Source of the DNA: Doryteuthis pealeii
Lineage: Eukaryota; Mollusca; Cephalopoda; Myopsida; Loliginidae
Direction of reading: 5' to 3'
Length of the DNA: 64,000 nucleotides
Assembly (NCBI GenBank): GCA_023376005.1
Contig: CM042145.1
Location: 101,480,591-101,544,590, forward strand
A program made the translations under genes and the position numbers. Under the pieces are notes generated by a model that ran no database searches, had not been told where the DNA came from, and was given only the letters and a program-made list of their open reading frames with translations. This document shows positions 56,222 to 64,000 of this stretch, one piece after another; within the stretch, counting starts at the first letter, position 1; each line of letters opens with the position of its first letter.

Positions 56222-56640
56222 AAAAAATGAATGAATGAAAAAAAATAAAAAAAAAAAAAAATGAAGAAAAAAAAAGAAAAGAAAAAAGAAAAGGAAGAAA
56301 AAAGAAAAAAGAAAAGGAAATGAAGAAAAGAAAAAGAAAAAAAATGAAGAAAAGGAAAAGAAAAAAAATGAAGAAAAGGAAAAGAAAAAAAAATGAAGAA
56401 AAGGAAAAGAAAAAATGAAAAAGAAAAAGAAAAAAAAAGAAAAGAAAAAGAAAAAAATGAAGAAAGAAAAAGAAAAAAAAACTGAAAAAAAGAAAAGAAA
56501 AAAAAAGAAAGAAAAAGAAAAAAAAGAAAAAAAACTGAAGAAAAGAAAAAGAAAAAAACTGAAAGAAAAGAAAAAAGAAAAAAAAAAAGAAAAAGAAAAA
56601 ATTGAAAAAAGAAAAGAAAAAATTGAAGAAAAAAAAATGA
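56222..56640. repeat. Long polypurine tract, about 420 bp
   Basis: Plus strand almost only A and G, with a few T in atgaag. On the minus strand it is polypyrimidine and starts about 100 bases after the POLR3D stop. The three long Phe/Ser-rich frames on the minus strand and the Lys/Glu frame on the plus strand are artefacts of the composition. Confidence 0.9.
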
Positions 56641-56746
56641 AAACAATAAACAAAGCAAGTCAATATTTTCACTTAATTATCTTTTTTTTTTATCTAACAA
56701 ATATACACAAGTGAATAATAAAGTGAAGTCAATAGTTAGTCTAAGG

Positions 56747-56860
56747 TCAGCTCGTTTTGACAAGACTTTCAAAATTTGGTGTGCAAATCAACCGGTGTTT
56801 TACATGGCCTAAAACGGTCAAGTCTCCACTTGAACCTTTCACTCGGACAGACACAAGATC
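56747..56860 (-). CDS. POLR3D: RNA polymerase III subunit RPC4 (POLR3D), last exon
   Basis: The minus-strand exon reads DLVSVRVKGSSGDLTVLG, HVKHRLICTPNFESLVKTS and a TGA stop at 56747-56749 (37 codons plus stop). RPC4 is a core subunit of RNA polymerase III; with RPC5 it forms a TFIIF-like dimer used in initiation and termination. This is the conserved C-terminal end of the protein. An acceptor (tcttccttag) precedes 56860, and the exon begins in phase 0, as the donor at 59055 requires. It is short and easily missed. The distance to the previous exon is 2.2 kb, filled with a Helitron and a MITE. Confidence 0.92.
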   Translation of the reverse strand, partial: DLVSVRVKGSSGDLTVLGHVKHRLICTPNFESLVKTS

Positions 56861-57051
56861 CTAAGGAAGAGAAAGAGAGAGAGAAAATAAATAAAAATAT
56901 GAAAACCATTTTTTTTGTTAATAAACAATCTATTAAAAGTATTTCATTTCACCATTATTTAAACTAGTTGAAAACTTATCCTAAATACCAATACGTTAAG
57001 TTCTGATTAAGACATTTAATTTCCCTAAATATATAAATACATTTAATGTTA

Positions 57052-57560
57052 CTAGCAAAAATATGAGCCCTCTGGCACAAGTATTTAAGTTTAATATAAT
57101 TAAATATCATATTGAAGTAGAAAGACTAATGAAATTAAATAAGAACACAAAAAAGATTACTTTTTTTTGCTTTATTCTAATTAATTTTAACACAAAATTA
57201 TACATAGGATTGATTTTAATACGTTTGAGAATTAAACAATAATATTAGAAATCAATAGCACCAAGTAATTATTTATTAAACACAGTTATGTTAAAACCGG
57301 TATGCAAATTACACCATATACTATATAAACCTTTCTTTGTGATATATAACACGCATTGCAGGATTTTAAACACAAATAATATAGCCTCTTTTGAGGCAAA
57401 GATGTCTCAGCTAGACCTTAATAGAGACATTGATGCTAATTAAGATTAAATAATGATTATTCAATAACCATTGAGAATATATCATAAATGACTAAGAGAA
57501 TTGTGAAGTTGGTGGTGACATGGTTTCGGTTACAGACAGACAATCTCTATTATAATAAGA
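57052..57560 (-). mobile_element. Helitron-like element, family 1, within a POLR3D intron
   Basis: Minus-strand start TCTTATTATAATAGAGATTG at 57560 after an A, end CTAG at 57052 followed by T. The 3' hairpin is weakened (gccagagggc). It has the same direction as the gene. Confidence 0.75.
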
Positions 57561-57791
57561 TTTTGATTCTAGTGTCTCATTGCATTCTTTATTTTCAGCA
57601 TCACCATCCATGCAGTACTGTATCTCACTTTGTATTATGTGAATGTGATAACTTGCACTAATCCTGAATAACCACAAATACTATTCTTAAAAGTACATTG
57701 TCAAATGCTTACACCTTAGTAAAAAATAAAAATTTTTTTTTTTTAAATTTTATTTAGGAGGCCCATTTCTTTTGATAATCACTGTATTGGT

Positions 57792-58242
57792 AATCTATCT
57801 ATTTATACATATATAAAAGACAGTTGGTGTGTATTATGTATGTCCGGAGGAAACTATGAAAATAAAACAATTAACAACAAAGTAAATATATATACACATT
57901 CACTATCACCAGGTCTTGCTTTTTGATAAAAAATAATGAAGATATGATATATATTCAGGGAGATAATTAAAAAATAAAATTTAAATGATAACAGCATGGA
58001 TTTTTTTTGTTGCCTTGAATATTTTAAATAGGAGACATGAATTTTTCTTTACATAGTGTTTGTGCACTCTTTCTTCTGACGTCCCACTAGGCCCGATCGA
58101 CGCAAGGTTATTTTTTTTTTTTACAGGGATTTTAATGGGGGCATCCAGCAGGGATCTAACTCATGATTCAGTAATAATGGATCTGTGAGACAAACTTATT
58201 TGCACCCCCTCTAACAAGGCGACACTGAGTATCCACTTCTAG
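57792..58242 (+). mobile_element. Helitron-like element, family 2, within a POLR3D intron
   Basis: Ends gcgacactgagtatccactt then CTAG at 58239-58242 followed by T. The interior is the inverse of 28332-28740 (tgtatgtccggaggaaacta, cagtaataatggatctgtga). The 5' end is approximate. Confidence 0.65.
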
Positions 58243-58366
58243 TTATGTTGAAGTGAGAATAGTGATATCATGTTGGTTATTACTATATTACAGGGGCTTC
58301 TTTTTTTTGATGTTCAAAGATCCTATTGTATTTTTATGATTAAATAATTTTTTGCTTGCTTGAACC

Positions 58367-58370
<4 letters not shown>

Positions 58371-58400
<30 letters not shown>

Positions 58401-58442
58401 CTCTGGAGGGCCATATGGCCCCCGGTTGAGAATCACTGGTTT
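58371..58442. repeat. Poly-A run and a hAT-type terminus fragment
   Basis: About 27 A, then ggagggccatatggcccccg and gttgagaatcactggt, which resembles a hAT end. No partner terminus was found. Confidence 0.5.
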
Positions 58443-58529
58443 AGAAGTACACATTTAGCCTAAAAAGGTTCCCCATCCCTGATCTCTACCATCAAATGCC
58501 ATAAATTCAAAGACACCAGGCAATACATG

Positions 58530-58918
58530 GTAAAAATCGAACTTAACGGATCTAAATTCCAACATCATATGTCCCTCCACCAAAAGAAAAAAAATTACCA
58601 AAAAATCAGCGAATTAACCGAATTTAATGAAATTTTCAGTGTTGATATATTAATGAATGAAAGATATTTTCAGGTCAGTTAACTTTGTCCCACGTATCTT
58701 TGAGAATCTGTGTTATGCCTCAAAGATGCATGGTTCAAAATTAACTGACCTGAAAAATGTGAAAGTTTTTAAATAAAATAACTGGTGCATTATATCTTTT
58801 ATTCATTAATATATCAACACTGAAAATTTCATTAAATTCGGTTAATTCCTGATTTTTTTCTTCTTTCATCGGGGTGACATATGATGGTGGAATTTAGGTC
58901 CGTTAAGTTCGATTTAAC
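58530..58918. mobile_element. Palindromic MITE family P in a POLR3D intron
   Basis: Ends ggtaaaaatcgaacttaacg and, reversed, gggttaaatcgaacttaacg. The arms agree over most of their length, with the gcaccagttattttattt part missing on the left. Transcripts of POLR3D would carry it as a hairpin. Confidence 0.85.
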
Positions 58919-59054
58919 CCAATACGTTTAGCATGAAACATAAACTTAAGATTATTATTTTCAGCAACATCACATTTCCTTAACGAGCTGACAGGTAAGA
59001 AAGACGGTGGTGGTGGTGGTGGAGAGGTGGTTCTGCAAGTGGGCAAGATCTTAC

Positions 59055-59210
59055 CTGTAAAAATCCACAAGGTGTTCCCATGGAGACATCCAGGGTAATG
59101 TTACCCAAAAGTAACTGTGCCTTGCCAGATTTACGTGTTTGTAGTTTGCCAACGTAACCCTCGGAGAAATCCTTCAGGGAACACAACTGGAGCTTCTCTG
59201 CAAGGTTGAC
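59055..59210 (-). CDS. POLR3D: RNA polymerase III subunit RPC4 (POLR3D), penultimate exon
   Basis: The minus-strand exon has 52 codons, phase 0 at both sides: VNLAEKLQLCSLKDFSEG, YVGKLQTRKSGKAQLLLG and NITLDVSMGTPCGFLQ. The pattern GxVGKLxxRKSGKxQLxLG followed by LDVxxGTxCxFLQ is the signature of the RPC4 C-terminal domain, which pairs with RPC5 in RNA polymerase III. The acceptor (ttttcttgcag) lies before 59210 and the donor (cag|gtaaga) after 59055. The next exon, at 56860, continues directly with DLVSV, as the family requires. Confidence 0.95.
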
Positions 59211-59280
59211 CTGCAAGAAAAAAAAAAAAAAAAAGATATTCATGAATTACCAACTTTCACAACAAAACAAATCAACAAAG

Positions 59281-59710
59281 AAAATCATCAATTAATGCAA
59301 CTAGCTGAAAACCCACCCTATGGGCAAGATTTTCAGCTGGTAACATTGAGCTAGCATTTTAAAGGCCAGTTTAGCTCAGTTGGTAGAGCATCTGCTTACG
59401 AACCACAAGGTTCCAGGTTCGATACCGGTCTTCACCTACTCAGCACCTGAATAGCACTGCTTAGATCTCTGCGGTAAAGTGGGGAATTGATAAGTATGTT
59501 GCTCCATCTTAGACACAAAAACAATCTCTCTACTCTAGCCCTAGTGAAAAGGGGACATACTCCTTCAGTTTCAGTTTCATTAAAGTTTGACAACAGAACA
59601 GATCAAAGAAAACCATCAATTAATGCAACTAGCTGAAAACCCACCCTATGGACAGGATATTAAGCTGGTAACATTGAGCTAGAGTTTTAAGGGCTGCTTT
59701 AGCTCAGTTG
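59281..59710. repeat. Tandem duplication of about 310 bp, each with a SINE A
   Basis: catcaattaatgcaactagc, tgaaaacccaccctatggac (variant tgggca) and ggtaacattgagctag occur at 59287-59357 and 59613-59685, each followed by a family A SINE. Confidence 0.85.
59362..59570 (+). mobile_element. tRNA-derived SINE, family A
   Basis: ggccagtttagctcagttgg then tagagcatctgctt (A box) and aggttccaggttcgataccg (B box). The body ends near gtgaaaaggggacatactcc. Confidence 0.9.
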
Positions 59711-59945
59711 GTAGAGCATCTGGATAGGAACCACAAGGTTCCGGGTTTAATACTGGCCCTCGCCAACTCAGCACATGAATAACACAGCTTGGTTCTGAGC
59801 AGTAAAGTGGGAGCTGACGGTTGGTATGGTGCTCCACCTCAGATGCGAAAAACAATCTTCTTGGTCTAGTGCTAATTGAAAGGGGACAGATTCCCTCACG
59901 TTCCCGCTGATACTGACAATAGGCCACTCTGCCAACTTTATATAT
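59690..59945 (+). mobile_element. tRNA-derived SINE, family A, in the second duplicate
   Basis: ggctgctttagctcagttgg, aggttccgggtttaatactg and caatcttcttggtctagtgc, ending cgctgatactgacaatag. It differs from the first duplicate's SINE at several sites. Confidence 0.9.
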
Positions 59946-59949
59946 GTAT

Positions 59950-60240
59950 ATACCCAACCTCTTTGCCTTGAGCTGGATGTGACACAAAGTCATTTTTAAG
60001 CAGAATAGGAGTGGTTTGAATTCAAAATTTTTCCTTCTCTGAGACCAGTTGCCATATCAAGGTTAAAGAGCCAGGTCTACCCTACTATTTAGCCAAAGAT
60101 GGGGGGGAATAGTTGGTTTCATACCTTCCCAAGCATATTGGCACTATGTGAAATGTAAACAGCCTTGTCTAGGATTTGAACTAAAGTCGCCGGGTCCATG
60201 TCCTATGACAATAACTGTTAAACCACAAATGCTCCCTGTA
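59950..60240 (-). mobile_element. tRNA-derived SINE, family B
   Basis: acccaacctctttgccttga (3' end), ggtttgaattcaaaattttt, gatttgaactaaagtcgccg and aataactgttaaaccacaaa. Confidence 0.8.
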
Positions 60241-60246
60241 TGTATT

Positions 60247-60485
60247 TACTCAAGCCCTCCACCACGAACAGGATGTGACACATGGTCAATTTTTAAGTGG
60301 GGTAAAGCTGGTTTGTATTCAGAGTTTTCCTTCTCCTAGACTGGTTGCCTAACCAAGGCTAAAGAACCCAATCTGCCTTACTATTTACCCATAATTGGGG
60401 GAACAGATAGATTCATGCCTTTCCCAGGGTCATTAGTATGAAGTGGAATATAAACAGCCTAGTTCAGGATTTGAACCAGGTCAAT
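60247..60485 (-). mobile_element. tRNA-derived SINE, family B, second copy in tandem
   Basis: caagccctccaccacgaaca, ctggtttgtattcagagttt, tatttacccataattggggg and caggatttgaaccaggtcaa. The A box end is lost. Confidence 0.8.
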
Positions 60486-60524
60486 CAATCAATCTCAAGT
60501 TTCCCAATACTGATCAATTGATTT

Positions 60525-60830
60525 TAACGGTATGCCAACTGATCCGAGGCTATTTTAGGTTAGGGAATCGCATTCATTGTACGTTCATATTTACATTTTT
60601 TTGTGTATTTATTTCTTAAAGTTCTTAAGGTCCTATCAAATACAAATAATTTTTAAATAGATATATTTGACCTATAGATGGGTCTCTAACAGGTATTACC
60701 ACTCAAGATCAGAGTGGACCTGGGAGTAATGGCAATGAAGGGTTACTCCATACTCCTTAGATCTCCAGAACTGGAGCCTCAATACCAGATGCAGTTCAGA
60801 GTCATACATAGGACATTTTTTTTTTTTTTT
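60525..60830 (-). mobile_element. Element C with LINE-type tail, inverted
   Basis: The tail at the left (gattttaacggtatgccaac then tgatccgaggctattttagg), then gacctatagatgggtctcta, gatcagagtggacctgggag and ctccagaactggagcct. It shows tail and body joined in one element. Confidence 0.75.
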
Positions 60831-60921
60831 TAGGGTAGTTCTAACCCACCTGATATGGTCAGCTTTATTCTAAGCCCTGCGGACAGGGTGCTTGAGATTG
60901 AGAAAGTTTTAAAGAATCTAC

Positions 60922-61064
60922 CTCTTCTTCATTAGAATTCTGTGCATTGGTTCCAGAAGAATTGGATGTTTGGTCAGTTTTCACTTTTGGTCTGTCTTCA
61001 TCTTGACATGGAGGAATTCCAGGCAAGACATCAGGCAATTGCAGAAAAATCATTTCACCATTTT
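60922..61064 (-). CDS. POLR3D: RNA polymerase III subunit RPC4 (POLR3D), internal exon
   Basis: The minus-strand exon of 143 bp completes a split codon, then reads NGEMIFLQLPDVLPGIPPCQ, followed by an acidic and Ser/Asn-rich linker ending NSNEEE. FLQLPDxLPG is the family's conserved segment before a variable linker. The acceptor tttatttcttcag ends at 61065 and the donor gag|gtagat is at 60922. It ends in phase 0, matching the exon at 59210. The linker differs in length and charge between species, so its low complexity is normal. Confidence 0.93.
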
Positions 61065-62467
61065 CTGAAGAAATAAATACAAATCAAAATTAATCATTAG
61101 AAGCTGAGAGTTTAAAAAAAAAAAACTACAATAAAATATTAATTTATATGGTATAATGGTTAATGAGCTACAGCTATGAGACCATTGCTAGCTCAATTCT
61201 GACTGGATGACCCATATTTCTGGCCTCAAGCTTAGTAAACAACTAGGATAGAATATTAACTCTTTGCCTACCAAATTTCTCCTCACAGCTGCACCAAATT
61301 TTCTTGGTATTTTTTTTAACCTGTATGAAGGGATATTTCAAAGTTAACTATCTATTCACCTCAGAACTGATTATTATTGTAATCTCAGTCCTTCTGCTCA
61401 ATAATAATGGACTAACCGTCACTTTTTGTACTTTGCTTAGAGAGTTGCTGTGAACAGGTTTAGGTAGGCAAAGAGTTCAAATTCAAGAAAGGGAGATAAA
61501 TAAAAATTCAGAGAGACAATTTTTTCTGTAGGAAAACAAAATTTAAAAAAAGATTCTATTTAATAAAAAAATAAAATAAAATATGAAAGTAATCCCAAAA
61601 GTAAGGTCTCCAAAGCGCTGGGGATGCAGGGAAACTGTTCATGTGGCTATTGTTGTATTTGTTATGTATGTGTCTGTGCCTGCCTGCCCACACGTCTCTG
61701 CCATGCTTAGTCTTGGCTTGGCAGTAGTTTCTAATGGAACTAAGTGTGAAGTTAAACCAATTGAAATTCATTGACGATTAACGTATGTGTATAGTGAGTT
61801 ATGCATGGATGTCAAAAACGTCTGCAAGTTGTGTAATGTTACATAATTATTAGATTCTTAATATTTATGTACAGTAGTGTAGAAACCAAAATGGCTGTTA
61901 TAAGTTGCAGTCCACGGCCTTGAAGGATGAGTGACAAGGCTTGACCTCAGTCTTGAACCTTCCAGTGGATACAGTGAGAATCAGTGGAGAAGACCCTCTT
62001 CCGGTTTAGATTAAAAGAGATTTTTAGTTAGATCGGCCAAAGCCACCACGGTGGTAAGTCGTGTTATGCACGCAGTCGACTCAATCTGCGCAGGTAGTCT
62101 GGTGGGGATTTCAGAATAAAATATGATCTAAGTTAAATCGAAGTCTTGTGTTGTTATCTAAAAACTACCAATGACACAGGGCTTCTGATCAAGAGAAATC
62201 CCCAAGACAAAGTCCAGACGCTAGAAGATGACAGAAGAACAGAAGTAAGAAAGTAAGGAAAGAGAGTATACAACATAGGGAGTTTGCAACAATAATGAGG
62301 TTCAATGACATATCAGCAAGCTGGATGATATGGACATACAAAAACTGCCACAACACCTACAAAAATTCATTGACTGAAATGGTGATTATGTAGAAAAATA
62401 GGTACATGTTCAAACTTTAAAATGATGTAAACATCATTGACCATAAACAATAAGCATTTCTGTGATT
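61065..62467. other. POLR3D intron, mostly unassigned
   Basis: 61976-62165 (gatacagtgagaatcagtgg to cttgtgttgttatc, with cagaataaaatatga) has LTR-like composition. The two open frames at 61556-61774 show no domain. Nothing else was recognised. Confidence 0.4.
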
Positions 62468-62730
62468 TCTAAATCAGTCAGTAGAGCGTCCGCCTAGGAA
62501 CCATAAGGTTCCTGGTTCGATATACCGACCTTCGCCAACTCAGCATATGAGTAGCACAAGGATATGTGTGGTAAAGTAAGGAGCTGTTGGTAGCTGTGGC
62601 GCTCCACCTCGGACACTAAAATAATCTCCTTGGTATTGCACTAGTGAAAAGGAGATAGAACTCCCTCGCTGTCTGGCTGATACTGACTTTAGGCCACCTG
62701 TCACTTTACTTACCTTTAGGATCACCCTCG
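62468..62730 (+). mobile_element. tRNA-derived SINE, family A
   Basis: tctaaatcagtcagtagagc, aaggttcctggttcgatata and gtagctgtggcgctccacct, ending aggatcaccctcgtatat. The first bases of the A box are altered. Confidence 0.85.
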
Positions 62731-62734
62731 TATA

Positions 62735-63165
62735 TCATCATCATCATCATGTCGCGCATGCAGCGCGGGTATCCATGACAATCTTTCGCCAACCTTCCCT
62801 ATCATTCATTACACCTGGGAGCTCCTCTGCGGAGCAGCCAGCATCTTCACATAACTGGTCAATGTAGGTCCTTGCTCGGCGCCCCACACTTGCATGTCCA
62901 TGTGTTGGCTTCCACAGGAGAACGTCGCTTATGAGTTCATCCTTGCTTCTCCAGCAGTGTCCTGCATGTCTTGTCCGTCTCACTCGGATAGTTTGTGAGA
63001 TGGGGGGCAGTGACCATACAGCTGTTTCCTTGTGGGGTGCTGTTTCCACGACTTATTCGAGACTGCACGCAGCATTCTTGTGTAGCTCCCATCTAGCTTA
63101 TTCTCAAGACGCTTTGTTAGGGTCCAGGTGGTGCAGCCATACAGCAGCACGACACAAAAAAATGT
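62735..63165 (-). pseudogene. RTE-type LINE, 3' end of the reverse transcriptase ORF
   Basis: The minus strand from 63160 reads LLYGCTTWTLTKRLENKLDG, SYTRMLRAVSNKSWKQHPTR and KQLYGHCPP. After one frame change near 63000 it continues IRVRRTRHAGHCWRSKDELI, TYIDQLCEDAGCSAEELPGV and REGWRKIVMDTRAACAT to the stop at 62747. This is the C-terminal region of RTE-type endonuclease-reverse transcriptases. It ends in a (ATG)n tail, common for RTE. The copy is 5'-truncated and the best preserved of four in this window. Confidence 0.85.
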
Positions 63166-63167
63166 TA

Positions 63168-63290
63168 AAGTGTGGCGCTCCACCTCAGATACTAAAATAA
63201 TCTCCTTGGTCTTGCGCTACTGAAAAGGGGATAGACTCCCTCACTGTCTGGCTGATACTGACATTAGGCCGCCCCCACAACTTTACATTT
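63168..63290 (+). mobile_element. SINE family A, 3' part
   Basis: gtgtggcgctccacctcaga, tctccttggtcttgcgctac and ctgatactgacattaggccg. A shorter 3' piece recurs at 63405-63478 (gctgataccgactttaggcc, gatcaccctcgtatata). Confidence 0.75.
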
Positions 63291-63521
63291 TACTTATATA
63301 TGTAACACAATAACTGCTTTTTTTTTCTCACATCATTTACCTGTGGGAATGCAGAATAGAATTCATTCCACTTTCTAGTTTTTATGCCCTACAAATGCAA
63401 TAACTTGCTGTCTGGCTGATACCGACTTTAGGCCACCCTGACGACTTTACTTACCTTTTGGGATCACCCTCGTATATAAATCATAATAATTCAGTAAAAA
63501 TGTTAAAAAGTAAAGAATTAC

Positions 63522-63668
63522 CTGACTTGCAACTTTTACTAAACAATTCTTGACATGTTTGGTAATTTTCAGAATCATCACAAGGCAATTCTTTGGTGAG
63601 AGTAGAAATTGCAGGCTTTACATCCACTGCGGTGTCATCAGGCATTTCTGCTTCCATTGGTCCGTCAG
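63522..63668 (-). CDS. POLR3D: RNA polymerase III subunit RPC4 (POLR3D), internal exon; 5' exons outside window
   Basis: The minus-strand exon of 147 bp reads DGPMEAEMPDDTAVDVKP, AISTLTKELPCDDSENYQ and TCQELFSKSCKS. It ends with a single base of a split codon (G) before gtaatt; with the first two bases (AA) of the exon at 61064 it forms Glu. This gives a perfect phase match. At the start, two bases of a split codon follow the acceptor (ttctttcttag). The region is an acidic linker with no motif of its own; its identity rests on phase and order with the other three exons. The N-terminal half of the protein must lie beyond 64000. Confidence 0.8.
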
Positions 63669-63707
63669 CTAAGAAAGAAGAAGAAAAAAAAAAAAAACAT
63701 ACATTGA

Positions 63708-63832
63708 TTGATTGATTTTTAAATAGCATATCAACTCAACTAGGACTATTTTATGGTAAGGGAATCAATGTTCATTGTACGTCTCTTTGTGTAGCATTTC
63801 TTTAAACGTTTTTAATTTGATAGTCCTATCAA
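63708..63832 (-). repeat. LINE/SINE 3' tail, inverted
   Basis: attgattgatttttaaatag, catatcaactcaactaggac and tattttatggtaagggaatc are the inverse of the shared tail and the following 3' UTR, as at 60525. Confidence 0.6.
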
Positions 63833-63833
63833 A

Positions 63834-64000
63834 TCTTATTATAAAAGGTGATTCAGTGTCTGTCTATAACTGAAACTATGTCACTCCTTACGTCACAATG
63901 CCCTCAAGAAATGCGTAAGTTCATCAATGAATATTTAATTCATAGTGAAAATCATTAATACATAAATAAATCTGATTTATTAACAAATTTGATTTAGATT
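63834..64000 (+). mobile_element. Helitron-like element, family 1, cut by the window end
   Basis: Starts TCTTATTATAAAAGGTGATT after an A, then cagtgtctgtctataactga and cttacgtcacaatgccctca, the family 1 5' region read in the plus direction. Confidence 0.75.

Noticed and set aside
56077..56714. Long Phe/Ser- and Lys-rich open frames of up to 193 codons
   Set aside because: They lie in the polypurine tract, exist in several frames on both strands and have no complexity beyond the repeat.
1..64000. CRISPR arrays, bacterial operons or phage genes
   Set aside because: Tandem repeats here have no unique spacers between identical repeats, there are no associated genes, and exons with animal introns show that this is eukaryotic nuclear DNA.

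Overview
This window is animal nuclear DNA: AT-rich, intron-bearing and about nine-tenths repeats. The gene fragments are metazoan. The repeat set (two tRNA-derived SINE families, RTE-type and RNase H-bearing LINEs, mariner, hAT and Helitron-like elements, long fold-back elements, very many TA and CA microsatellites) fits a mollusc and most resembles a cephalopod (octopus or squid). The species is inferred, not proven.

Three host genes are supported. (1) Minus strand, 17010-17109: one internal exon of a DXO/RAI1-family decapping nuclease, with the catalytic GEID and VELKT motifs between clear splice sites. (2) Plus strand, 28956-30819: the large coding exon of an MFSD6-like 12-helix transporter, preceded by a splice acceptor. 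It is interrupted by a single frame change in a run of five A. (3) Minus strand, 63668 down to 56747: four exons of the RNA polymerase III subunit RPC4 (POLR3D). Their phases join cleanly and they end with the natural stop; the 5' exons lie beyond position 64000. A possible small secreted-protein exon at 20703 is much weaker.

Layout. 1-17000: fold-back elements, a minisatellite, SINEs, two mariner remnants, hAT-like and Helitron-like copies, and a LINE 3' end. 17000-18250: the DXO exon, then a LINE 3' end nested in another LINE tail. 18250-28750: SINEs, Penelope-like and RTE fragments, a hAT element with target duplication, tandem repeats and Helitrons. 28750-30820: the MFSD6-like exon. 31000-56700: repeats only, including a satellite of about 180 bp units at 39545-41205, five palindromic MITEs of one family across the window, and a nearly perfect 95-nt-arm hairpin at 51449-51644. 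56700-63700: POLR3D exons separated by repeat-filled introns. The window ends inside a Helitron-like element.

The three genes show no functional link. The most unusual items are the long hairpin, a fold-back family that carries 13-14 bp target duplications (a sign of retroposition), a 3'-terminal stem-loop shared by many different elements, and Helitron-like families with intact terminal hairpins.
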